Positions 8,332 to 14,656 of a DNA stretch of 42,705 nucleotides are shown here, one piece after another. The stretch covers positions 1 through 42,705 of the forward strand of contig JAGXHL010000005.1 of assembly GCA_024636215.1 (NCBI GenBank). The letters are read 5' to 3'. Within the stretch, counting starts at the first letter, position 1; the number at the start of each line of letters is the position of its first letter. The notes under the pieces were generated by a model. The model was not told the origin of the DNA. It searched no databases and saw nothing but the letters and a program-made list of their open reading frames with translations. The DNA is from Deltaproteobacteria bacterium. Lineage in GTDB: Bacteria > Desulfobacterota > Desulfuromonadia > Desulfuromonadales > BM103. A program made the translations under genes and the position numbers.

Positions 8332-8363
8332 TCGCCCTCGTGTCAGATCGCCCTCGTGTCAGA
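8332..8363. repeat. Perfect 16-bp tandem duplication
   Basis: TCGCCCTCGTGTCAGA occurs twice in direct succession (8332-8347 and 8348-8363), about 300 bases upstream of the first cytochrome. It could be a slippage product or a doubled protein-binding site. Confidence 0.85.
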
Positions 8364-8530
8364 TCAAAACAAGGCCGGCGAAAAGGCGGCCCTGCAGTCG
8401 ACATTTTCGGTTATATGGCTAGCATTAGACCGGCCCTACGACTATATATGCCACATTTTCAGAAGCCGAATCCACCCTTATCAGGTAATTTTTCACTATA
8501 TTCAATATCTTAGATATATACGTAGTCAGA

Positions 8531-8560
8531 TTGGCATAGATTGTGAAATCGAAATATACG
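8531..8560 (+). promoter_or_regulatory. Candidate promoter of the cytochrome-porin cluster
   Basis: TTGGCA at 8531-8536 (five of six) and TATACG at 8555-8560 (four of six) are 18 bp apart, about 100 bases before the first cytochrome start. The surrounding AT-rich sequence fits a promoter, but other spacings are possible. Confidence 0.35.
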
Positions 8561-8657
8561 AAATCCAATATAAGCCGGCCTGTCGATACTTCTCACACTT
8601 GATACGTTTCCACATGGAGAGGCCCGGCAAAAACACAACAGCGGAGGTATTTCGATC

Positions 8658-8978
8658 ATGAAAAGTCTAATCAAATCGGTAATCTTTCTAACCCTGGTGA
8701 GCTTCATTGCAACCTCAGCCCTGGCGGCCGAGGGCGGCAACCCGCGTAAGGGCAAGCACCTGTTCAAGAAGACTTGCAAAACCTGTCATTCGAGCGGCGG
8801 CGAGGGTGGTGAAGTCACTCCTATGACCAAGACCCAGTCTCAATGGGACCGCGTCTTCGACAAGAAAAAGCATGATGAAGAGGCATGGAAAAATCTTTCG
8901 GAACAAGACTTGAAAGACATTCAGCAGTTCCTGTATGACCACGCAGCAGACTCTCCTCAGCCTCAGACATGCGGCTAA
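8658..8978 (+). CDS. Periplasmic monoheme c-type cytochrome, first of two sisters
   Basis: The 106-residue protein has a signal peptide (about 1-23, ending ALA) and one heme-attachment motif CKTCH at residues 40-44. It resembles a small class I cytochrome c in layout, with KGKHLFKKTC before the heme. It shares a long C-terminal half with the next gene: QW(D/E)R, a K-H pair, the block YDHAADSPQP, and a final Cys-Gly (Cys105). The only post-heme methionine (TPMTK) is not conserved at the same place in the sister, so a histidine may be the distal heme ligand. GGAGG precedes the ATG. The gene leads a cluster with the second cytochrome (48 bases later) and a porin. It should be an electron carrier; partner and potential are unknown. 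Confidence 0.85.
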   Translation: MKSLIKSVIFLTLVSFIATSALAAEGGNPRKGKHLFKKTCKTCHSSGGEGGEVTPMTKTQSQWDRVFDKKKHDEEAWKNLSEQDLKDIQQFLYDHAADSPQPQTCG

Positions 8979-9032
8979 CCTTGCACAGGAGATCGGGCTT
9001 CGGGTCCAATTCGTTCTGCCGGAGGCTTGACC

Positions 9033-9383
9033 ATGAAAAAAGTGCTTAAATCGCTTAGCTTTTCTTGCCTGGCCCTGCTGTTCGCCGGCCTGCTTTCTGC
9101 CACAGTTGCGCAAGCGGCTATCGAAGGCGGCGACGCCAAGACCGGCAGGACACTGGCGAAGGAGAAATGTAAATATTGTCATCTGTCCGGGTCCTCTGGC
9201 GGCACCATGACGCCGCTCTCCAAGACGCAACGGCAATGGGAACGTTTCTATGCAAAGGACAAGCACAACAAGCTCGCACCAGGGGCCTGGGACAAAATCT
9301 CCTCGAACGAACTCGTCGACATCATGCAGTTTATGTATGACCATGCCGCAGATTCACCTCAACCGGAGACCTGCGGCGAGTAG
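9033..9383 (+). CDS. Periplasmic monoheme c-type cytochrome, second of two sisters
   Basis: The 116-residue protein starts at the ATG at 9033, seven bases after GGAGG (9021-9025); an in-frame TTG at 9027 is too close to that site. A signal peptide ends near AQA, and the heme motif CKYCH is at residues 46-50. It is a tandem paralog of the preceding cytochrome, sharing GG.(M/V)TP, KTQ.QW.R, a K-H pair, YDHAADSPQP and a near-terminal cysteine (Cys114, followed by Gly-Glu). Heme spacing and overall length match the sister. The porin gene starts 28 bases downstream, so the three are probably one transcript. The paired copies may form a heterodimer or serve two partners. Confidence 0.85.
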   Translation: MKKVLKSLSFSCLALLFAGLLSATVAQAAIEGGDAKTGRTLAKEKCKYCHLSGSSGGTMTPLSKTQRQWERFYAKDKHNKLAPGAWDKISSNELVDIMQFMYDHAADSPQPETCGE

Positions 9384-9411
9384 TTTTACTTAATTTTCAG
9401 GAGGAACAACG

Positions 9412-11226
9412 ATGCAGAAATTTCTTTACCTGGCCATGGCGGCGCTGCTGGCTCTGCCTGCAGCCGCCTTCGCGGCACCCCAGGACGACGCCATGATCTC
9501 GGAGCTGCAGAAGCAGATCGAGGAACTCAGCGGCGAACTCGAAGAGCTGTCGGATCGTCTCGACGGCGCTGAACGTCACGCGACACTCGACCGCATTGAA
9601 TTCAGCGGCGATTTACGCGCCAAGGCCCACAGCCTGCATTACCAGGATGTGACATTTAACCCCGGTATCAATGTCAACATGACTGATTTCTTTATGAAAA
9701 TCGGCATGGGACAGCTTGGCGGTTTTAATGCTTTTAACCCCATGTATGGCGACCCAACCGTCACACCGCCAACGTTTATTGATGGCTCGTTGAATCCCAG
9801 CGCACTGGATAATATGTTCTTCGGCCTGGCCGCAACCAACCCACAGCTGTATAACGGCTTACTTCAAGCAATTGGCGGCTTTGACCCAATGAACCCTGCA
9901 ACCCACCCGGGTGTCATGATCTTCCCCATGGGACAGAGAGACACCTACGACATCAACAACGACATTTTCTACACCTCACGCCTGCGCCTGAACATGAAGG
10001 CCGATGTCTGGGACAACGTCAAGTTCTCCGGCCGCCTGCTGATGTTCAAAAACTGGGGCGACTCCACCGGTTCTCAGGTCTTTGATTCCTGGAACAGGTT
10101 CACCATGGACGCCACCAACAGTGGCAACACCACCGGCGACGTCGTTCGCGTAGACCGGGCTTATTTTGACTGGAGCAATATCGCTGACAGCGGCTTCTAC
10201 CTCTCGATCGGTCGTCGTCCCTCCACAGGCGGTCCGCCACTGCATTTCCGTGAAAACGAATTGCGCGGCGGCACCCCGACCGGCAACGTCATGAGCCTGA
10301 ATTTCGATGGTATCACCATTGGTCGCAATATTGAGGACTGGACCGGCATTGAAGGTATGGTTGCCCGTTTCTGTTACGGTCAAGGCTTTGAATCGGAGTG
10401 GGGCAATGGCGAGATGTTCAACGAGATCGTCACCAAAGACACCCATTTTGCCGGCTTCAACATTGACATCCTTAACGACGGCACCAACTTCCTGCAGATG
10501 ACCGCTTTCAGAGCCATGGATCTCAACGACGGCTTCAAAGGGGTGATTGCCTTCCCGACCCAGTACGGTGCCATGTTTGCTCCGACCCTTTATAATGACA
10601 TGCAGAAGTTCCCCAACTTCAACTTTGTCACCCGGGTACAGCCCAGCGTCACGGTCGGTGACATCGACCTCGGTGGGGTTGTTTTCTCTCGCCAGGAGGA
10701 CAACGGCATCAACTGGTTTGTTTCCGGTGGCATGACCATCCTGAGACCAAACAACAACGCCGGCATGTTCGGCGGCATGGGCAGTGACGCAATCTTCGAA
10801 GCTCAACTCAACTCTACCGGGTCGGAAGTTATTATGGCCCCTGTGGTTGCCACTAAAGCTGACGATGAAGAAGGTTTCGGCTTCTTCGCCGGTGTTCAGG
10901 TGCCTGCCCCAATGGGTAAGTTTGGCCTGGAATACAACTACGGCTCCGAGTACTGGACGCCTTTCAGCCAGGCTCAGGATGACGCCCTTGGCAGCAAAAT
11001 TGCCACCCGCGGTCATGTCGGCGAAGCATACTATATTTTCGACATCAATCCACGTATGTTCATCAAGATTGCCGGCCTCTACTACGACTTTGAGTATACC
11101 GGCAGCGGCTCACCGGTTGGCAAGCCGCAAAAAGTTGACGACGTCAAGGACGGCAAGGCTTACTCGCTGATGCCGGTTGTCGACACCGCGTACGATCTGA
11201 ATGCTTCACTGACCGTACAGTTCTAA
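9412..11226 (+). CDS. Large outer-membrane porin, DUF3373-like, with N-terminal coiled coil
   Basis: The 604-residue protein has a signal peptide (about 1-22, ending FAA). A short heptad-rich coiled coil follows (about 27-57, ISELQKQIEELSGELEEL), and then a long beta-rich region ends in a C-terminal phenylalanine (LTVQF), as expected for a BAM-inserted barrel. Repeated segments such as GRLLMFKNWGDS, DRAYFDWSNI and FYLSIGRRPS are typical of the DUF3373 putative porins of Geobacter relatives, which often lie beside cytochrome genes. The family name is from memory. AGGAGG precedes the ATG. The gene follows the two monoheme cytochromes and is closed by a strong terminator before the octaheme cytochrome gene. 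It probably passes a small solute, or anchors the cytochromes; there is no MtrA-like partner here. Confidence 0.82.
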   Translation: MQKFLYLAMAALLALPAAAFAAPQDDAMISELQKQIEELSGELEELSDRLDGAERHATLDRIEFSGDLRAKAHSLHYQDVTFNPGINVNMTDFFMKIGMGQLGGFNAFNPMYGDPTVTPPTFIDGSLNPSALDNMFFGLAATNPQLYNGLLQAIGGFDPMNPATHPGVMIFPMGQRDTYDINNDIFYTSRLRLNMKADVWDNVKFSGRLLMFKNWGDSTGSQVFDSWNRFTMDATNSGNTTGDVVRVDRAYFDWSNIADSGFYLSIGRRPSTGGPPLHFRENELRGGTPTGNVMSLNFDGITIGRNIEDWTGIEGMVARFCYGQGFESEWGNGEMFNEIVTKDTHFAGFNIDILNDGTNFLQMTAFRAMDLNDGFKGVIAFPTQYGAMFAPTLYNDMQKFPNFNFVTRVQPSVTVGDIDLGGVVFSRQEDNGINWFVSGGMTILRPNNNAGMFGGMGSDAIFEAQLNSTGSEVIMAPVVATKADDEEGFGFFAGVQVPAPMGKFGLEYNYGSEYWTPFSQAQDDALGSKIATRGHVGEAYYIFDINPRMFIKIAGLYYDFEYTGSGSPVGKPQKVDDVKDGKAYSLMPVVDTAYDLNASLTVQF

Positions 11227-11242
11227 AGTCAGTCTGTTTAGC

Positions 11243-11276
11243 CGGGGGAGAGGCTCCACCTCTCCCCCGTTTATTT
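11243..11276 (+). terminator. Rho-independent terminator after the porin
   Basis: A perfect 11-bp stem (CGGGGGAGAGG at 11243-11253 with CCTCTCCCCCG at 11259-11269), a five-base loop and TTTATTT. It separates the cytochrome-porin transcript from the octaheme cytochrome gene. Confidence 0.93.
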
Positions 11277-11305
11277 GACTATATTGATCAATATATCGAT
11301 ATATT
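11275..11305 (+). promoter_or_regulatory. Promoter region of the octaheme cytochrome with two stacked palindromes
   Basis: TTGACT at 11275-11280 is a good -35, and TATATT at 11300-11305 is a possible -10 at a long 19-bp spacing. A perfect 16-bp palindrome (TATATTGATCAATATA, 11280-11295) and a perfect 14-bp palindrome (ATATATCGATATAT, 11291-11304) fill the spacer and overlap each other. A long spacer filled by dyad symmetry is seen at MerR-type promoters, but an FNR/CRP-type or other dimeric regulator is equally possible. AT-rich sequence makes small palindromes more likely by chance. Confidence 0.45.
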
Positions 11306-11381
11306 ATGTTGCCCTGTCAACGCTACGTTTTATGTTGAACCGTTTAAAAAATACCAACCAACAACTTCAAGGAGAGACCCC

Positions 11382-12770
11382 ATGAAAAAAGCGTTTATGT
11401 CAGGCGTTCTCTGCAGCGTCCTGCTACTCGCCCTGACCGCAGCCACTGCACTGGCTGCAGAAAACGACCACTCATACTTCCTTCAGGGCCCTCTTGAAAC
11501 GGGACCGGAAGTCACCGCAAAGTGTTTGAACTGCCATGAGAAGCACGCCGAAGACTTCATGAAGACCACTCACTGGACCTGGGCCCAGGAACAAATGGTC
11601 GATGGCAAGCAAGTCACTCGTGGCAAGAAAAACGCCATTAACAATTTCTGCACCTCGATTGCCGGCAACGAACCACGCTGCACCAGCTGCCATGCGGGCT
11701 ACGGCTGGACGGATTCCAGCTTCGACTTCACCGCTTCCGGCAACATCGACTGCCTGGTCTGTCACGACACTACCGGAACCTACGTTAAAGAGGCCACCGG
11801 AGCAGGCAACCCTGCCAAGCGTGTCGATCTGGTTTATGTCGCCCAGAGCGTCGGCAAGCCGAGCCGCTTCAACTGCGGCACCTGCCACTTTTATGGTGGG
11901 GGCGGCGACGCGGTCAAGCATGGCGACCTGGATTCATCCATTGAATACCCCACACGTTCTGTAGACGTCCATATGGATGCTGATGGCAATGACTTCGCCT
12001 GCACGGAGTGCCACGTCACAGAAGCTCACGCGATTCCCGGCAATTCGCTGGGTGTTTCGCCGGGCGGGACGACTCATTTCTCCTGTGCCAAGTGCCACGA
12101 AGAGGCTCCTCATGCCCAGAGCAGGCTGAACAAGCACGCAGAAGACATCTCCTGCCAGACCTGCCATATCCCTTTCTTTGCCAAGGAAGTTCCCACCAAG
12201 CTTTCCTGGGACTGGTCAACAGCAGGTCAGGATATCGAGGCTCCCGTTGATGAGAACGGCAAACACTCTTACAACAAGAAGAAAGGTCACTTCACCTGGG
12301 GCAAGATGGTGACACCCAAATACCTCTGGTACAACGGCAGCGCTGACGCTTACAATCCCGGTGAGAAAATGGATCCAACAAAAATCACTTACCTGACCTA
12401 CCCGAATGGCGACATCAAGGATGAGACGGCGAAAATCCATCCATTCAAACTCCATTCTGGCAAGCAGATCTATGACTCAAAGAACAATTATTTCATCACC
12501 GCCAAGGTGTTCGGTGACGGTGGCTACTGGGTCGATTATGACTGGGATAAGGCAGCACGTCTCGGTATGGAGGCCAGTGGTCTCAGCTACAGCGGTGAAT
12601 TTGGTTTTGCCCCGACAGAGATGTACTGGAGCATCAACCACATGGTCTCTCCCAAGGAAGAGTCTCTGGGATGCCTCGACTGCCACGGCGATAATGGCCG
12701 TATGCAGTGGCAGGATCTTGGTTACCAGGGTGACCCGATGGACAACCCCAAGTTCGCGCGATCCAAATAA
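11382..12770 (+). CDS. Octaheme c-type cytochrome of the tetrathionate reductase (OTR) family
   Basis: The 462-residue protein has a signal peptide (about 1-25) and eight CxxCH motifs, at residues 48, 100, 124, 165, 207, 235, 258 and 431, matching octaheme tetrathionate reductase. Shewanella OTR reduces tetrathionate and also nitrite and hydroxylamine in vitro. Its catalytic heme has a lysine ligand and nearby Asn, Cys and Asp residues. The same arrangement appears here as NNFC (Asn87, Cys90) before the second heme, and DAVK (Asp176, Lys179) after the fourth. This correspondence is from memory of the Shewanella structure. It should be a soluble periplasmic enzyme. It has its own promoter region and terminator but lies directly behind the monoheme cytochrome-porin operon, whose products could feed it electrons or substrate. 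The physiological substrate is not determined by sequence. Confidence 0.92.
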   Translation: MKKAFMSGVLCSVLLLALTAATALAAENDHSYFLQGPLETGPEVTAKCLNCHEKHAEDFMKTTHWTWAQEQMVDGKQVTRGKKNAINNFCTSIAGNEPRCTSCHAGYGWTDSSFDFTASGNIDCLVCHDTTGTYVKEATGAGNPAKRVDLVYVAQSVGKPSRFNCGTCHFYGGGGDAVKHGDLDSSIEYPTRSVDVHMDADGNDFACTECHVTEAHAIPGNSLGVSPGGTTHFSCAKCHEEAPHAQSRLNKHAEDISCQTCHIPFFAKEVPTKLSWDWSTAGQDIEAPVDENGKHSYNKKKGHFTWGKMVTPKYLWYNGSADAYNPGEKMDPTKITYLTYPNGDIKDETAKIHPFKLHSGKQIYDSKNNYFITAKVFGDGGYWVDYDWDKAARLGMEASGLSYSGEFGFAPTEMYWSINHMVSPKEESLGCLDCHGDNGRMQWQDLGYQGDPMDNPKFARSK

Positions 12771-12796
12771 AACTTCCGTACTTAGTTTGGCTTACG

Positions 12797-12823
12797 GGGA
12801 CCGACAACTGTCGGTCCCTTTTT
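12797..12823 (+). terminator. Rho-independent terminator after the octaheme cytochrome
   Basis: A perfect stem GGGACCGAC / GTCGGTCCC with a four-base loop is followed by TTTTT, 26 bases after the stop codon. Confidence 0.93.
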
Positions 12824-12853
12824 CTATTTACGCAGACGAGCTGTAATGCATGG

Positions 12854-12973
12854 GTAGGATGTGGTGAGGCACGAACCGCATCGAGCTTTGGGACAAACCG
12901 ATAAGAGCTTTTATACATCATGCGGTGCGGTTAACCTATGCGGTGCGGTTCACTCTGTTCACCAGCACCCTAC
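12854..12973. repeat. MITE-like palindromic repeat, about 120 bp
   Basis: The left end (GTAGGATGTGGTGAGGC, then ACGAACCGCAT) and the reverse complement of the right end (GTAGGGTGCTGGTGAACAGA, then GTGAACCGCA) are similar over about 30 bases, giving an imperfect inverted repeat. The right side holds two direct copies of ATGCGGTGCGGTT (12920-12932 and 12938-12950). The ends resemble the widespread GTAGG(G/A)TG..GCGC-type interspersed repeats of many proteobacteria. No gene lies in the 330 bp between the octaheme cytochrome and tatA. Confidence 0.6.
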
Positions 12974-13037
12974 AAATGGTTTCGTGATTAAAAGAGAACT
13001 GAGGAGCAACCCTATAAGGCAAGCGTCTGTAAATCAG

Positions 13038-13065
13038 TTGATTTTTCCATGGATATGGCTATGAT
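13038..13065 (+). promoter_or_regulatory. Candidate promoter of tatA
   Basis: TTGATT at 13038-13043 and TATGAT at 13060-13065 (five of six) are 16 bp apart, 36 bases before the tatA start codon. Confidence 0.45.
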
Positions 13066-13100
13066 GAGGACACATACAACACTTTCAAGGAGTCATTCCC

Positions 13101-13298
13101 ATGTTCGGACTTGGTACAACAGAGCTGATAATCATCCTGGTACTTGTCATGATTATATTCGGTGCCGGTAAATTGCCCCAGGTCGGTGGTGCGTTGGGTA
13201 AAGGCCTGCGCAACTTCAAGGACGGAGTCAAGGAAGGCAACGAAGAAAAGTCTGAAGGGGAACCTGATAAACTCGACAACAAAGACCAGGACAAATAG
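13101..13298 (+). CDS. tatA: Sec-independent protein translocase subunit TatA/E
   Basis: The 65-residue protein forms the pore component of the twin-arginine translocase, which exports folded proteins. It has the family layout: a short N-terminal membrane helix (ELIIILVLVMIIFG, about 8-21), the FGAGKLPQ hinge with the conserved Phe-Gly, an amphipathic helix (VGGALGKGLRNFKDGVKEG), and a charged tail. AAGGAG precedes the ATG. tatB and tatC are not in the window, so they must be encoded elsewhere. A shared terminator separates it from the convergent OmpA-like gene. Confidence 0.95.
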   Translation: MFGLGTTELIIILVLVMIIFGAGKLPQVGGALGKGLRNFKDGVKEGNEEKSEGEPDKLDNKDQDK

Positions 13299-13338
13299 TC
13301 CGCGACCAAATAACTACAGAGAGCAAATAGCTACAGAT

Positions 13339-13372
13339 AAAACAGCGGCCCCCATTCGGGAGCCGCTGTTTT
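13339..13372. terminator. Bidirectional terminator between tatA and the OmpA-like gene
   Basis: A near-perfect stem AAAACAGCGGC-CCC / GGG-GCCGCTGTTTT with an ATTC loop. The A and T runs at the two sides serve both converging genes. Confidence 0.9.
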
Positions 13373-13397
13373 GTTCAGGTGAGTAATTGCTTGGGAA

Positions 13398-14066
13398 TCA
13401 ATAGGTCGCACCCTGCTGAGGCGCGATGGTAACGACCACCCGGCGATTCAACTGACGCCCGGCTTCCGTCGCATTGTCAGCAATCGGTTGACCTTCACCA
13501 TAACCGATCACCTGCATGCGCGAAGCATCGACACCCTGACTGGCCAGAGCATTCTTAACGCTTAAACCGCGACGTTCGGAAAGTGACTGGTTGTAGGTTT
13601 CAGATCCGCTGCTGTCGGTATGACCAGCGATCTGCATTGTCGTCTGCGGGTACTCGACCAGGACCCTGGCGACACGATTGATCTCCGAATAGGCTCCGGG
13701 CTTTAAGGTTGCCGAATTAACATCGAAGAGGACATCACTCTTGAAAGTAACCGCCAGGAGCTCTTCATTGCGTTGAATATTAACCGCCTCACTCGTAGCA
13801 AACTGCTGACGAAGGGCCTTTTCCTGATTATCCATATACCGGCCGATAGAGCCACCGGTAACGCCTCCAAGGGCGGCCCCGATACCGGCTCCGATTAGAG
13901 TCGACTCGGTGTTGCCGCCAATCGCCTGGCCCAATCCGGCGCCAACGGCAGCACCGATACCGGTGCCATAGAGTGCACCCTTTTGAGTTTTATTCTGAGG
14001 CGCTGCACAACCCCAGAGCGTTACCATAACCAGAGCCAGGATAGACATTCGTTTAAACATAAGCAT
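13398..14066 (-). CDS. OmpA-family lipoprotein with glycine-zipper domain
   Basis: The 222-residue protein has a type II signal peptide with lipobox LWGC near residues 17-20. A glycine-zipper region (about 30-75, repeated GIGAAVGAGLG and GAGIGAALGG) is followed by a C-terminal OmpA-like peptidoglycan-binding domain (about 105-215). That domain contains LFDVNSATLKP, the HTDSSG loop, LSERRG and GYGEGQP, which bind diaminopimelate in family members. The layout matches YiaD-like lipoproteins that tie the outer membrane to the cell wall. GGGAG lies eight bases before the ATG at 14066. It is a single gene with its own promoter and a shared terminator. Confidence 0.92.
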   Translation of the reverse strand: MLMFKRMSILALVMVTLWGCAAPQNKTQKGALYGTGIGAAVGAGLGQAIGGNTESTLIGAGIGAALGGVTGGSIGRYMDNQEKALRQQFATSEAVNIQRNEELLAVTFKSDVLFDVNSATLKPGAYSEINRVARVLVEYPQTTMQIAGHTDSSGSETYNQSLSERRGLSVKNALASQGVDASRMQVIGYGEGQPIADNATEAGRQLNRRVVVTIAPQQGATY

Positions 14067-14133
14067 GAGACAATCTCCCTTTTTGATAATTCTGTTAAGT
14101 GTATAAGTGTTGCCGATCAGAAAAACATACTAA

Positions 14134-14161
14134 AGTATACACCTGTTAGCCAACTCGACAA
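14134..14161 (-). promoter_or_regulatory. Candidate promoter of the OmpA-like lipoprotein gene
   Basis: On the minus strand TTGTCG (14156-14161) and TATACT (14134-14139, five of six) are 16 bp apart, about 70 bases upstream of the start codon. Confidence 0.5.
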
Positions 14162-14344
14162 CAACCATCTGACCTACTTTGCCTCTCATATGAATTATAT
14201 CTCTGATTTTTCGACAAAGGGCATGAAAAACAGGGGATAACAAAAGAAAGCAAACGTTCTCACCCTTGCCTTGCTATGGGCCACCGTGCTAATTTTCGTC
14301 TTTGCCTGTTTAGACGAGATCACGCCCTGGAGGTTTACTTGAAA

Positions 14345-14632
14345 ATGAAAATTACCCGCAGCGAAGTCGAGCACGTCGGTCGTCTGGCCCGCCTGGCCTT
14401 GAACGAAGAGGAGCTCGATGCCCTAACCGGTGAAATGGATGCAATCCTTGGCTATGTCGAACAGTTGGCGGCGCTTGATACGGAAGGTATCGTCCCGACC
14501 GCACATGCCGTGCCCATGGAAAATGCCTTCCGACCTGACGTCGTCAAAGCAGGCTTCACACCTGAGCAGGCCTTAAGCAACGCGCCCGATGCAGCAGGCA
14601 GCGCCTTCCGGGTTCGCCGGGTCATCGAATAA
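14345..14632 (+). CDS. gatC: Glutamyl/aspartyl-tRNA amidotransferase subunit C
   Basis: The 95-residue small subunit stabilises GatA in the GatCAB complex, which amidates Glu-tRNA(Gln) and Asp-tRNA(Asn). The conserved start MKITRSEVEHVGRLARLAL and the later MDAILGYVEQL and RPDVV segments are typical. I choose the ATG at 14345 because family members begin at MKIT. A TTG six bases earlier (14339) is closer to GGAGG (14329-14333) and could be the real initiator, while longer upstream frames are not conserved. It is first in a plus-strand run gatC-gatA-gatB-mtnA-glnE with short spacers. Confidence 0.93.
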   Translation: MKITRSEVEHVGRLARLALNEEELDALTGEMDAILGYVEQLAALDTEGIVPTAHAVPMENAFRPDVVKAGFTPEQALSNAPDAAGSAFRVRRVIE

Positions 14633-14656
14633 ACATCTTCTCTACGGACAAATATT

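Larger units (their letters stand above)
8175..8657. other. Divergent intergenic region upstream of the cytochrome cluster
   Basis: About 480 bp separate the GGDEF-EAL gene from the first monoheme cytochrome. The region is AT-rich toward 8500-8580 and contains a 16-bp tandem duplication and a candidate promoter, listed separately. A plus-strand open frame from 8287 runs into the cytochrome start but has no ribosome site and no protein-like composition. Its length suggests regulation of the cytochrome cluster. Confidence 0.55.

Noticed and set aside
8531..8548. Possible sigma-54 promoter (TTGGCATAGATTGTG)
   Set aside because: The GG and GC elements do not have the required ten-base separation.
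8287..8661. Plus-strand frame of 124 codons running into the first cytochrome
   Set aside because: No ribosome site, composition unlike a protein, and it overlaps the real cytochrome start and its Shine-Dalgarno sequence.
9976..11016. Minus-strand frame of 346 codons
   Set aside because: It is the antisense shadow of the porin gene, which has a signal peptide, a ribosome site and a family resemblance.
8658..12770. Classical MtrCAB-type extracellular electron conduit
   Set aside because: No decaheme periplasmic or surface cytochrome accompanies the porin; only monoheme proteins and a soluble octaheme enzyme are present.
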